Shown here: in pieces, positions 8,490-18,180 of the stretch
Numbering within the stretch: position 1 is the first letter of the stretch
How the letters are laid out: the number at the start of each line of letters is the position of its first letter
Source: Saprospiraceae bacterium
Lineage (GTDB): Bacteria > Bacteroidota > Bacteroidia > Chitinophagales > Saprospiraceae
Assembly: GCA_013002625.1 (NCBI GenBank)
Contig: JABDJE010000286.1
Span: forward strand, 1-32,449
DNA: 32,449 nt
Direction: 5' to 3'
Notes under the pieces: model-generated
Database searches by the model: none
What the model saw: only the letters and a program-made list of their open reading frames with translations
Told to the model about the DNA's origin: nothing
Made by a program: the position numbers and the translations under genes

Positions 8490-11400
8490 TATTTATTCAC
8501 AAATCCTAGCTGTAGTATGTTTCGTACTATGCGTGGTTGGTTCACAATCACTCAACGCACAGGCTGCTACAGTAACCTACACGTCAGGTATTTTCGATGG
8601 TGAAAATGGCTGGCAGTTAGTGGATGTAACGACCAATACGCTTACTGCTGCATGTTATGCGACAGGAGATACTGGTGGCTCTATGCAAGTTGCTCCACTT
8701 ATTCCAGGAAATACTTACGAGTTGAGAGCTTGGGAATCATTCGGTGATAACTGGAATGGTGCCACATTAGCGCTTACAGCTAACGGTGGTATTTCTTATG
8801 GTCCAGACGGCAACCCGGGCAATGCTGATGGTAATGGTACAATCGGTTGTGGCTCTGTAGCTCCAAACGGTGCATTAGCATTCAGCTTCGTTGCACAGGC
8901 ACCTCCTTGTGAGATGACTTGTGCGCCGGATATCACAGTAAGCACCGCACCTGGTGTATGTGAGTCTGCTCCGATTACATTGGCTGGTCCTACATTCGAT
9001 CCTGCAGGATGTAATGTAGGTGTACCAGGTGACTTCACTGAAGTTTGTGGTCCAACAACTCCATTGAATTTCAACGCTTTTGGATTAATTCAAACACAGT
9101 TTGATATTCCTGGTGTTGCACCTTTGAACCCTGCAATTACTTGTGTTTCTGAAATTTGCGTTGATGTATTAATGGTCGCAGATATCGGAGGTACTGGTTT
9201 TGAGCAGACTAACATCTTAGGTGAAGATGGTGTAACTGTTCTCGGACAAAATGGTACAAGTGCTGGTGACTGTAACCCAATGGGTGGTACTTCAACTGTA
9301 TGTATGTCAGTTGCAAACTACGATGCATGGGCTGCTGACGGTACTTTATCTTTATTTGTTGCTACAGATGCTGATATTGATAACATCTGTATTACTTCTA
9401 CTATTGAAGGTTGTGTTCAGATTCCTGGTTCTTGCCAAGATTACCTGAATGACTACAATGGTATGAGCGACGTAATGAATGCTGTATTCCCTCAGGGAAC
9501 TACAACAATTACATATTCATCTACTGCTTCTGGAACTGGTGATCCTATCCAATGTCAGACGAACGTAACTGTTCTTGATATGGAAGGACCAACAATCAAC
9601 TGTCCTGGCGATGCAACTTACAACCTACAAGGTGGTGAGTGTGCTGAGATCTTGACTTTTGATGTTTCAGCTTCGGATAACTGTCCAGCTGCTTCATTTG
9701 CAGTTAACGGACCTTTCTGTGATCCATGTGCTGATCCAACGGGTGGTTCTGCTTTGGCTTGTTCTGCAGGTCCTAACAGTATTATTCAAGGGATTGACCT
9801 AAGTGGTATTACGGGAACTAACTTCCTAAGCGGTGTTTGTTTCAATCAGGAAACATTCGGTACAACAACTGCACTTACAGTTAATATATACTGTGACGAA
9901 GGTAGTGTACCTTTCCAAGGTGGCCCTCAGGCTCCTATATATAGCGAAGACTTTACATTAAGCAATGCCAATAATGGTTCTTGCGTATGTCTAGACTTCA
10001 CTGGAATGCCAATTCTTCCTTCAAACTGTACAATGGTTTGGGTTGAATTCGTTAATCAGGTTGGTAGATCAGTTCAGACACCTCCAAATTGCGATGGTAA
10101 CAACGCAACAGGTATGAATTCTTATATTTATGCGCCTGCTTGTGGTTTGACTACACCTAGTTTATTCTCTGGTATTGGTTTCATACTTGATGCATCTTAC
10201 CAACTATTACTTCAGTCTACTGGAGTTCCAGTTGAGCAAATTAATGTTGCAGTTCCTCCAGGAGCTACATTAAATGCATTTGAATCAGGTGATGAGTTCC
10301 CTATTGGAACACATTGTTTCGCTTACCAAGCTACAGATGCGACGGGTAACACTGCGACTTGTTCTTGGTGTTATACAGTGAATGAATTCCCTGAAGAAGA
10401 TCAGGTAACTTCAATTGCTTGTAATGACGTTGTTAATGTATCTCTAGATGAAGCTTGTTCAGCTGAAATCGGTGCAGATATGTTCTTAGAAGGTGGTCCT
10501 TACGGTTGTTACGAAACGGATTATGAGGTTTATATCTCAGGATTCAGTGGTGACCAAAATGGTGCTTTCGTTCCACTTGAGTGTGGAACAACATATACTG
10601 TTACTGTAGTTGATGTTGATACAGGAATCAGCTGTTGGGGTGAAATGTTAGCTGAAGATAAATTACCTCCAGTACTTGTTTGTGCTGATGATGTAACATT
10701 GAACTGTCTTCAGTCAACTGATCCAGGTCAGACTGTAATAGGTGTTGCTGGTGTATCTGCACCTCCAAACTCTGCTGTTTGGTCTGACGCGACAACTGGT
10801 TTGGTTTCAAGTCAGTCATTCACTGTTCCTCCAGCAACTACGGGTGCTGTTGTAACCAACGTAACAGTTGATATGCAGTTGAGCCACTCATGGACTGGTG
10901 ATTTGGATATATTCCTAACAGGTCCTGATGGTACAGTTGTACAATTAATAAATAGTCCTTGTGGTGCCAACGATAATATTGACGCTACATTCGATGATAA
11001 CGCAGATAATCCAATTTCTTGTGCTGCTTGTTTCACACCATTTGGTTCGCATGAAACTTGTCAGAGTCCTTATTTGACTTGTGCTACTATTAATAACCAA
11101 AATCAGCCTGCTTCATTCTCAGCTGGTGGTAATGGTTTAGGTGCATTTGCAGGTCAGCCATTAGGTGGAGATTGGACGCTTCAAATATTTGATAACGTAG
11201 GTGGTGACGGTGGATGTCTTGAGACATTTGCTATCAACTTAGAGTGGGCAGTGCCTGCTGCTGGTGCTCCAACAATTGCTAATGCATGCGGTGGTGAGTC
11301 TCTTACGTATTCAGATCAATACTTTGATAATGACTGTGATGGTTCTTTCATTCAAAGAACTTGGACTGCTACAGATGCATGTGGTAATTCAGGATCTTGT

Positions 11401-14400
11401 CTACAGACCATATTTATCACACAGATTGGTGCTGACGGAGAGAACTCTGAGTGGTTCTGGCCAGAAAATCCAATAGACTTAACATGTGGTGCATCTTATA
11501 CACCAGATGATATATATGAGTACTTCAGTTCTCAATATGCGGCTCAGTTCCCTCAGCTTCCTAACTGGATTGCTGATCCTGACTGGTTCGAAGAAGAGAT
11601 CGCTGAGTGGGAATGCAACGTTGACGCCGCTGGTGTTAGAAGAGCTTACCCGTACTTCATTAATTCAAAAGGATTACAACAAAGCTTCTTGGCGAATAAC
11701 TGTAACATGTTATTTACTTATGATGATTTGATCCTTCCAGCTTGTGGTTCTGGTTGTAACGGTAACAATAAAGTTATCAGAACCTGGACTGCTCTTGACT
11801 GGTGTACTGCTGAAACTAGAACAGCTGTACAAGTAATCCACGCTAAGGACAATGAAGCGCCAACATTTGACTTGCCATCTACATTTACTGTAAGTGCTAG
11901 TCCATGGGGTTGTGCTGCTACATTCTACTTACCTGTTCCTGAACATTTACATGATAACTGTTCAGCTGACGTAACATACAGAGTATATGGTAAGCCTGGT
12001 ACAGTTGCTGAAGACGTATCAAGCCCTTACTACGATGCTGCTGCTGGTGCTTGGAGAGTTGATGCTCTTCCTAAGGACGGTAGCCCTCACGAATATATCT
12101 ATGAGGCATCTGATTGCTGTGGTAACCTTTCTACTTCTTCACTATTTGTGACAGTTGTTGATGGTTCTGCTCCAATTGCAGTTGCTAAACAAAATATTGT
12201 TATTAGTTTGACTAGCTCTCCAACAGATCCAAATGGTGGATTAGCTAAGTTATTTGCACACAGTGTTGACAATGGTTCTCACGACGGTGACTGTGGTCCT
12301 GTAAGAATTGCGGTTAGAAGAACTGACGATGAGTCTTGTAACAACCTAGGTGTTGATGGCCATAATAACAATAGCACATTCTTCAACTTTAACAACTTAC
12401 CTAACAGTTCTCAGCCTGATCTACATGACAGAGATGATACTGATGAAGGTGAATACGTTAAGTTCTGCTGTGCTGACCTGACTGGTCCAAATGCTGTTGA
12501 TGAAGATGGTGACGGAGTTCCTGATTATGCACTTATTGATGTTGAGTTAGGTGTATGGGATGATGCAAACATGGACGGAACGCCAGGTACCGTTGGTGAC
12601 TTATTTGGCTTGACTTGGGCTACGGTTCGAGTAGAAGCAAAATTACAGCCTCAATTGATATGTCCTCCAAAAGCAATGATTACTTGTGATATGGATGAAA
12701 ATGACGATTTCGTCATTGATAATATGCTAGGAAGAGCTTCTGCAAGTTCAACTTGTGGTGCACTACCTGTAACGTATGAAGATATTTGTGGATTAGATCT
12801 TAACCAGGATGGTGAAGTTGCTAACTTCGTACTTGGTAAAAATGAGACGTTCTTCGTGAATGAGTCTGGTTATATGTGGGATATAAACGGTGATGGTTTC
12901 ATCGCTTCCTACACTGCTAGAGAAGGTGATAGAGTTGTAGAAGATCTATTTAACAAAGCTTGTCACTATGGACCATTGATGAGAGTTTGGTCTATCGAAG
13001 GAACTAATGTTAGCTGCACGCAGATTATTATTATCAGCGAGCCAACTACATTATTCGATGGAGATACTCAAATTGACTGGCCATATTCTAAGAATGAATT
13101 CATTAACCTTGTAGATAACGATGGTAGAGCTGATTGTAATGGTGACGGTATATCAAATGACGTAAGCTCATCTGATATTACATTGTTCCCAGACAACAAC
13201 AACCCTACTTACGCTGAGGTTAAAATGGACTGTATTGATGCACTTTGTGAGGAGCCAGCATGGGTTGAAGCTAACTGTGCTTTAATTGGTTGGACTCTTG
13301 ATAGCGACACATTCTACTTTGAAGGTGATGCTTGTAGAAAGATCATTAATACATACACTGTTATTGACTGGTGTCAGTATGACGTTAACGATCCATTCTC
13401 TGGAGGTATCTGGACTTGGACTGTTATCGGTAAACTGGTTGATCCATTTGCTCCTGAAGTAACTGCTGATGACGATATGTTCGAAGCTGTACCAGGTGTT
13501 GGTGGTTCTGGAACTGGAATTAACGAAGCACCATGTGTTGGTGTTGGTATTCAAATGTCTGCTACTGCTACTGATAAAGTAGTTGATGCTGATGGTGATA
13601 CATTGTTTAATGCTTGTCCTTCACAATGGATCAAGTGGAATGTATACCTTGATATCAACAATGACTGGACATATGAAAGAGAGTGGAGTTCATTCGTACA
13701 AGAAGATAGAAACACTTCAACTGATCCACTTTGGTCAGAGGATAATGCTGCTGATAACATCGCAGTATACGGATATCCAATTCCTGACGTAAGAGTTGGT
13801 AACAGAGGTGGTGTTGATAACGCATCAGATTTGGCAACTGAGCCAGGTTTCGAATACACAATTAACATTCCTGATCAAATTCCTGCAGACTGTGGTGAAA
13901 CTCAGCACAGAGTTGTATGGAAAGCTTATGATGGATGTGGTAACGTAACTTCTGTTACAAGCTACTTCACAGTTCAGGATAAAAAAGCTCCAACGCCTTA
14001 CTGTATCAACTTAAGCACTGCGCTTATGGCTGATCCTGATGGTGAAACTGGTCCACTTGAGGCTATGGTTGAACTTTGGGCAATTGACTTCGATGCTGGT
14101 AGCTTCGATAACTGTACTGAGTACGAAAACTTAAGATTCACATTTACGGACACGCCTCCACAGGATGATCCTAACTACAATGCTGATCTTAATTCTTCAG
14201 CTCAAGTATTTACTTGTGAGGACCTTAATGGCGCAAGTCCTGCGTTCCTTACTCTTCCAATCTATGTTTGGGATGAGTGTGGTAACTATGACTTCTGCTT
14301 GGTTAACTTAAGACTTGTAGACAACCAAGGTGGTTGTGGAATCGACTCTTCAGGATCTATGATCGCTGGTTTGATCGAGACACCATTTGGTTCTTCAGTT

Positions 14401-15567
14401 GAAAACGTTGAGGTAATGAATGTAGTTTCTATTCCAGACCTTAACGAAATGAACATGACTGATAACACTGGTAACTACATGTTCGATAACCAAATTAATG
14501 ATCTTAACTATGAGCTTACGGCTTCTAAGAATGATGATTACTTGAACGGTGTAAGTACACTTGACTTACTATTGATTCAAAGACACATTTTAGGAATCGA
14601 GCAATTAGACGATCCTTATAAGTTTATCGCTGCTGACGTTAACAACGATAACGAGATTACAGCTGTTGACTTAATTGAATTGAGAAAACTTATCTTAGGA
14701 ATCTACAATGAGTTACCAAACAATGGTAGCTGGAGATTCGCTGATGCTAATCAAGTATTAGATATCAACGATCCATGGAACCTAGATGAGACACTTCAAA
14801 TCAACGGTTTGAACACTAACATGATGCACGAAGATTTCGTAGGTATCAAGATTGGTGACGTAAACGAGAGTGTAACTTCTAACTCTAGCGCTACTTCTAC
14901 TGAAGACAGATCTTCTGCTTCAATCACTGTTAACTACACTGATAGAGAAGTTGCTGCTGGTGAATTAGTTGAGCTTACAGTTTCTGGTTCAGCATTAGCT
15001 GATCTTTACGGATACCAGTTCACTATGAACACTGCAGGTCTAGAGCTAGTTAGCGTACAAGCAGGTGCTGTAGATGTTACTGATGAGAACTTTGCTTCTC
15101 TAGGTAATGTTGTAACATCATCTTGGAATACTACTACTCCAGTAACTACTGATGAGGCATTATTTACAATGACATTCAAGTCAGCTACTTCTGGTAAGCT
15201 ATCTGATATCATTGCAATAAACAGCAACATCACTAAAGCTGAGGCTTATGTAGGTTCTGACTTGTCAATCGTTGACATCGATGTAGAAAATACTTCTGGA
15301 AGTGCAGACTTTGTATTGCATCAGAACGAACCTAACCCATTCACTGCAACAACAGTAATTGGTTTCGTTATGCCTGAGGCAGCAGATGCTACATTTACAG
15401 TATACGATGTAACTGGAAAAGTAATTACTGTTCTTAACGGTAACTACGCTAAAGGTTACAATGAAATAGAATTGAGTAAATCCGATTTAGGTGCTGCTGG
15501 TGTACTTTACTATCAGTTAGATAGTGGTGACTTCACAGCTACGAAGAAGATGATTATAATCGAATAG
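8482..15567 (+). CDS. 2361-residue T9SS type A surface protein with nested domains, P domain, dockerin-like and cohesin-like domains
   Basis: The signal peptide is about residues 1-28. An N-terminal beta domain with 'FGDNWNGATLALTANG' follows. Two HYR-like modules (about 147-370 and 373-640) each carry a long insert after their 'AGC' or 'DNC'. Then come a module with the VSL...SCWG...EDKLPP pattern (about 645-733), a proprotein-convertase P domain (about 753-925, 'SHSWTGDLDIFLTGPDG', 'GDWTLQIFDNVGGDGG'), further Cys-rich modules with two DWC motifs, a PWGC module with a variable Asn/His/Asp-rich loop, a regulatory beta-sandwich, a dockerin-like domain (about 2018-2090), a cohesin-like domain (about 2149-2270) and a type A sorting domain (about 2278-2361, 'NEPNPF', 'KKMIIIE'). 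No protease or other enzyme domain is seen. Arg is AGA almost throughout, which suggests high expression. Probable role: abundant matrix or cell-surface protein. Confidence 0.92.
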   Translation: MKNIYSQILAVVCFVLCVVGSQSLNAQAATVTYTSGIFDGENGWQLVDVTTNTLTAACYATGDTGGSMQVAPLIPGNTYELRAWESFGDNWNGATLALTANGGISYGPDGNPGNADGNGTIGCGSVAPNGALAFSFVAQAPPCEMTCAPDITVSTAPGVCESAPITLAGPTFDPAGCNVGVPGDFTEVCGPTTPLNFNAFGLIQTQFDIPGVAPLNPAITCVSEICVDVLMVADIGGTGFEQTNILGEDGVTVLGQNGTSAGDCNPMGGTSTVCMSVANYDAWAADGTLSLFVATDADIDNICITSTIEGCVQIPGSCQDYLNDYNGMSDVMNAVFPQGTTTITYSSTASGTGDPIQCQTNVTVLDMEGPTINCPGDATYNLQGGECAEILTFDVSASDNCPAASFAVNGPFCDPCADPTGGSALACSAGPNSIIQGIDLSGITGTNFLSGVCFNQETFGTTTALTVNIYCDEGSVPFQGGPQAPIYSEDFTLSNANNGSCVCLDFTGMPILPSNCTMVWVEFVNQVGRSVQTPPNCDGNNATGMNSYIYAPACGLTTPSLFSGIGFILDASYQLLLQSTGVPVEQINVAVPPGATLNAFESGDEFPIGTHCFAYQATDATGNTATCSWCYTVNEFPEEDQVTSIACNDVVNVSLDEACSAEIGADMFLEGGPYGCYETDYEVYISGFSGDQNGAFVPLECGTTYTVTVVDVDTGISCWGEMLAEDKLPPVLVCADDVTLNCLQSTDPGQTVIGVAGVSAPPNSAVWSDATTGLVSSQSFTVPPATTGAVVTNVTVDMQLSHSWTGDLDIFLTGPDGTVVQLINSPCGANDNIDATFDDNADNPISCAACFTPFGSHETCQSPYLTCATINNQNQPASFSAGGNGLGAFAGQPLGGDWTLQIFDNVGGDGGCLETFAINLEWAVPAAGAPTIANACGGESLTYSDQYFDNDCDGSFIQRTWTATDACGNSGSCLQTIFITQIGADGENSEWFWPENPIDLTCGASYTPDDIYEYFSSQYAAQFPQLPNWIADPDWFEEEIAEWECNVDAAGVRRAYPYFINSKGLQQSFLANNCNMLFTYDDLILPACGSGCNGNNKVIRTWTALDWCTAETRTAVQVIHAKDNEAPTFDLPSTFTVSASPWGCAATFYLPVPEHLHDNCSADVTYRVYGKPGTVAEDVSSPYYDAAAGAWRVDALPKDGSPHEYIYEASDCCGNLSTSSLFVTVVDGSAPIAVAKQNIVISLTSSPTDPNGGLAKLFAHSVDNGSHDGDCGPVRIAVRRTDDESCNNLGVDGHNNNSTFFNFNNLPNSSQPDLHDRDDTDEGEYVKFCCADLTGPNAVDEDGDGVPDYALIDVELGVWDDANMDGTPGTVGDLFGLTWATVRVEAKLQPQLICPPKAMITCDMDENDDFVIDNMLGRASASSTCGALPVTYEDICGLDLNQDGEVANFVLGKNETFFVNESGYMWDINGDGFIASYTAREGDRVVEDLFNKACHYGPLMRVWSIEGTNVSCTQIIIISEPTTLFDGDTQIDWPYSKNEFINLVDNDGRADCNGDGISNDVSSSDITLFPDNNNPTYAEVKMDCIDALCEEPAWVEANCALIGWTLDSDTFYFEGDACRKIINTYTVIDWCQYDVNDPFSGGIWTWTVIGKLVDPFAPEVTADDDMFEAVPGVGGSGTGINEAPCVGVGIQMSATATDKVVDADGDTLFNACPSQWIKWNVYLDINNDWTYEREWSSFVQEDRNTSTDPLWSEDNAADNIAVYGYPIPDVRVGNRGGVDNASDLATEPGFEYTINIPDQIPADCGETQHRVVWKAYDGCGNVTSVTSYFTVQDKKAPTPYCINLSTALMADPDGETGPLEAMVELWAIDFDAGSFDNCTEYENLRFTFTDTPPQDDPNYNADLNSSAQVFTCEDLNGASPAFLTLPIYVWDECGNYDFCLVNLRLVDNQGGCGIDSSGSMIAGLIETPFGSSVENVEVMNVVSIPDLNEMNMTDNTGNYMFDNQINDLNYELTASKNDDYLNGVSTLDLLLIQRHILGIEQLDDPYKFIAADVNNDNEITAVDLIELRKLILGIYNELPNNGSWRFADANQVLDINDPWNLDETLQINGLNTNMMHEDFVGIKIGDVNESVTSNSSATSTEDRSSASITVNYTDREVAAGELVELTVSGSALADLYGYQFTMNTAGLELVSVQAGAVDVTDENFASLGNVVTSSWNTTTPVTTDEALFTMTFKSATSGKLSDIIAINSNITKAEAYVGSDLSIVDIDVENTSGSADFVLHQNEPNPFTATTVIGFVMPEAADATFTVYDVTGKVITVLNGNYAKGYNEIELSKSDLGAAGVLYYQLDSGDFTATKKMIIIE

Positions 15568-15595
15568 TACTAGAATAAAATCGGTTTTTGGGATG

Positions 15596-15632
15596 GCCTC
15601 TCTTCATTAATTTGAAGGGGGGCTTTTTTTTT
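15596..15632 (+). terminator. Rho-independent terminator of the giant T9SS gene
   Basis: An 11-bp stem GCCTCTCTTCA/TGAAGGGGGGC (with G-U pairs) and loop TTAATT is followed by nine Ts. The 13 bases just upstream, GTTTTTGGGATGG, recur before the terminator at 22691. Confidence 0.9.
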
Positions 15633-15666
15633 AGATAAGCCGAATATTGTATATTAATTTTAAACG

Positions 15667-17925
15667 ATGAATAAGTATTTAGTTATCATAATTGTATTTA
15701 CGCTTTCAATATTCTCATGCACCAATGAGCCGAGCGTAAATAATCCAGGATTAGTTGAAAGTTCTAGCAGCACTTCTGATATGGAGACATCGAGAATGAA
15801 GTCTGAATTACTTCAACTGGCTAATGACAGGAGTAATATTAATATTTGGCATCTTAACAAAGAACGAGCAATACAGTATGACAATACTTGGCCTCAGCTA
15901 CAAGATCCTGGTCAAAGGATTACACTTATGTTTAAATCAAGTATGGATTGGTTAAATGCCGGTGATTATGAAAAATCAATTCAGCGCTTAAACTCTATTT
16001 TCAATTATATCAGTGACAATAAAGTAAATCTAGATAGACAAGCATTAAATCAAGCTAAAGAGCTATTGGGGATTAGTTATTTGAGAAAAGCTGAAGTAGA
16101 GAATTGTATAAGGTATCATAATGCTTATTCATGCATTTTTCCGATCAGCCAAGAAGGACAACACATTGTAAAAGACGGAGCGACACAAGCACGGATTATA
16201 TTTGAGGAATTATTGAATAGTAATCCTGACAATGATCAATATAAGTGGCTTCTAAATATTTGCCATATGACTTTAGGGACTTATCCTGATGGTGTGCAAA
16301 AGAAGTATTTGGTTTCTCCTGAAGTGTTAAGATCAGATATTAAATTTCCAAAATTTTTCGATATAGCCAGTGGCTTAGGTGTAGGCATTAATGATATCTC
16401 AGGTAGTGTTGTAATCGATGACTTCAATAATGACTATTACTATGATATTTTGATTAGTTCATACGGACTTAATGATCAATTGTACTATTATGAAAGCGAT
16501 GGTGAATCCGGCTTAGTTGATAAAACAGAGGATGCAAATCTAAAGGGTATGTTCAGTGGGCTGAATATGGTTCAGGCGGATTATAATAATGATGGGTATT
16601 TAGATGTCCTTGTATTAAGGGGTGCATGGCTTGGACAATATGGCACACACCCTAATTCGCTTTTACGTAATAACGGGGATGGCAGTTTTAGTGATGTTAC
16701 GCGTTCTTCAGGGCTCTATTCGTTGTTACCAACTCAAACAGCAACCTGGGCTGATTTCAATAATGATGGATGGATAGATTTATTTATTGCAAATGAGAGT
16801 TCACCCAGATTGCAGACTCAATGTCAACTCTTTTATAATAACCAGGATGGGACCTTCGCAGAAGTTGGCATCAGCAAAGGTGTTAATGTCAGTGCTTTTA
16901 TTAAAGGTTGTACCTCTTCTGATTACGATAATGATGGAGATGTCGACATATATTTATCTCTCATAACTGGCAATAATATTCTATTTCAAAATCAAGGCGC
17001 TCAAGGTGATTTTATATTTAAGAATGTGGCTCAAATAGCAGGCGTTGAATCGCCAGTAAAGAGCTTTCCTTGCTGGTTTTTTGATGTAAACCAGGATGGG
17101 TGGCAAGATTTATTTGTAAGTGGGTTTGATTTTACCCAATTTCAAACAGCAGCTGGTGAGGTATGTAAAGACTTTCTTGGTAAACCTGTAACAGCGGAAA
17201 AGCCATCACTTTTTATAAATAGCCAAGACGGTACTTTTAAAGAGGAATCAGAGTCTTATGATGTAAATGATGTTTTGTTCACAATGGGGTGTAACTACGG
17301 TGATCTTAATAATGATGGATTTCCTGACTTCTATGCTGCGACAGGTACACCAGATTTTAGAGCGCTTATTCCTAATAAAATGTATCTAAATCAAAAGTCA
17401 AAATTCGCTGATGTAACAACCAGTGGCGGATTTGGCCATTTGCAAAAAGGCCACGGTGTAGCTTTTGCTGATATCGACATGGATGGTGATCAAGATGTCT
17501 ATAATGTTCTTGGTGGCTCATACGATGGAGACAACTTTATGAATACATTATACGATAATCCTGGGGTCGGGGATAATGATTGGGTTAAATTGAAGCTTGT
17601 CGGAACAAATTCAAATCGAGCTGCAATTGGTGCCCAGGTTACGACACAGGTTGTAGATGTTAATGGACAGACTAGGACTTATTATAATGTTGTTAGTTCA
17701 GGTGGGAGTTTTGGCGCTAATCCACTTACAATCGAGCAAGGATTAGGAAAAGTTGAACGCATCGTTAATGTACGTGTTATCTGGCCGGGAAGCCAAGCAG
17801 TTAGTAATTACAAGAATTTAAAACCAGGCATTTTGTATTTATTAAAAGAGGATAAGCAAGATGCTGAACGCATAGAGGCACCTCCAATTAAATGGAATCT
17901 ATCTGGTCATCACCATAGGCATTAA
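15667..17925 (+). CDS. CRTAC1-type FG-GAP/VCBS lipoprotein with ASPIC/UnbV domain
   Basis: 752 residues. A lipoprotein signal ends at the lipobox-like 'FSC' (Cys18). The N-terminal part (about 90-225) is helical and TPR-like and holds 'ENCIRYHNAYSCIFPI', typical of this group. Seven Ca-binding FG-GAP/VCBS blades follow, each with a D.N.DG..D-type loop ('DFNNDYYYD', 'DYNNDGYLD', 'DFNNDGWID', 'DYDNDGDVD', 'DVNQDGWQD', 'DLNNDGFPD', 'DIDMDGDQD') between about 248 and 615: a beta-propeller. An ASPIC/UnbV domain covers about 640-735 ('AAIGAQVTTQV', 'SSGGSFGANP', 'VIWPGS'). The tail is His-rich (SGHHHRH). Bacteroidota encode many such outer-surface lipoproteins of uncertain function. It starts 34 nt after the preceding terminator, so it is probably its own transcription unit. 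Confidence 0.88.
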   Translation: MNKYLVIIIVFTLSIFSCTNEPSVNNPGLVESSSSTSDMETSRMKSELLQLANDRSNINIWHLNKERAIQYDNTWPQLQDPGQRITLMFKSSMDWLNAGDYEKSIQRLNSIFNYISDNKVNLDRQALNQAKELLGISYLRKAEVENCIRYHNAYSCIFPISQEGQHIVKDGATQARIIFEELLNSNPDNDQYKWLLNICHMTLGTYPDGVQKKYLVSPEVLRSDIKFPKFFDIASGLGVGINDISGSVVIDDFNNDYYYDILISSYGLNDQLYYYESDGESGLVDKTEDANLKGMFSGLNMVQADYNNDGYLDVLVLRGAWLGQYGTHPNSLLRNNGDGSFSDVTRSSGLYSLLPTQTATWADFNNDGWIDLFIANESSPRLQTQCQLFYNNQDGTFAEVGISKGVNVSAFIKGCTSSDYDNDGDVDIYLSLITGNNILFQNQGAQGDFIFKNVAQIAGVESPVKSFPCWFFDVNQDGWQDLFVSGFDFTQFQTAAGEVCKDFLGKPVTAEKPSLFINSQDGTFKEESESYDVNDVLFTMGCNYGDLNNDGFPDFYAATGTPDFRALIPNKMYLNQKSKFADVTTSGGFGHLQKGHGVAFADIDMDGDQDVYNVLGGSYDGDNFMNTLYDNPGVGDNDWVKLKLVGTNSNRAAIGAQVTTQVVDVNGQTRTYYNVVSSGGSFGANPLTIEQGLGKVERIVNVRVIWPGSQAVSNYKNLKPGILYLLKEDKQDAERIEAPPIKWNLSGHHHRH

Positions 17926-18001
17926 AGCTTATATTATATATTTTAATATATATATGTAAAAAATACCCTATTTGGGGTAGTACAACATATTAAATAAATC
18001 C

Positions 18002-18009
18002 TACATTTG
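18002..18009 (+). promoter_or_regulatory. -7 promoter element TACATTTG
   Basis: It is an exact fit to TAnnTTTG and identical to the octamer at 29765, which precedes a paralogous gene. The leader to the ATG at 18181 would be about 165 nt. A TTTG at 17971-17974 is 27 nt upstream, too far for a standard -33. Confidence 0.5.
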
Positions 18010-18022
18010 TAAGTAGTTAATT

Positions 18023-18106
18023 AGAAGTAAACTATACATTAGATAATTAACTAAACTATCATACCTTCCTAGAACTTAATAGATCCACTTAGAAGAAGTA
18101 AACTAT
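18023..18106 (+). repeat. 13-bp direct repeat in the leader of the lectin-domain gene
   Basis: AGAAGTAAACTAT occurs at 18023-18035 and again at 18094-18106, 71 bp apart, both within the predicted 5' UTR. Function unknown; it could be a protein-binding site or remnant duplication. Confidence 0.5.
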
Positions 18107-18180
18107 TTATTCATTTGGTGAGAGTGAAATTCTATTGCTCTGATTCCAAACAGTAAAATTTTAAATTAAAAGAGGATCTC

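Noticed and set aside
17905..17922. His-rich C-terminal tail as an artificial tag
   Set aside because: HHHRH is interrupted and native-looking; no vector sequence follows.
17964..17979. Terminator TACCC/GGGTA after the CRTAC1-type gene
   Set aside because: Only 5 bp and no T tract follows.
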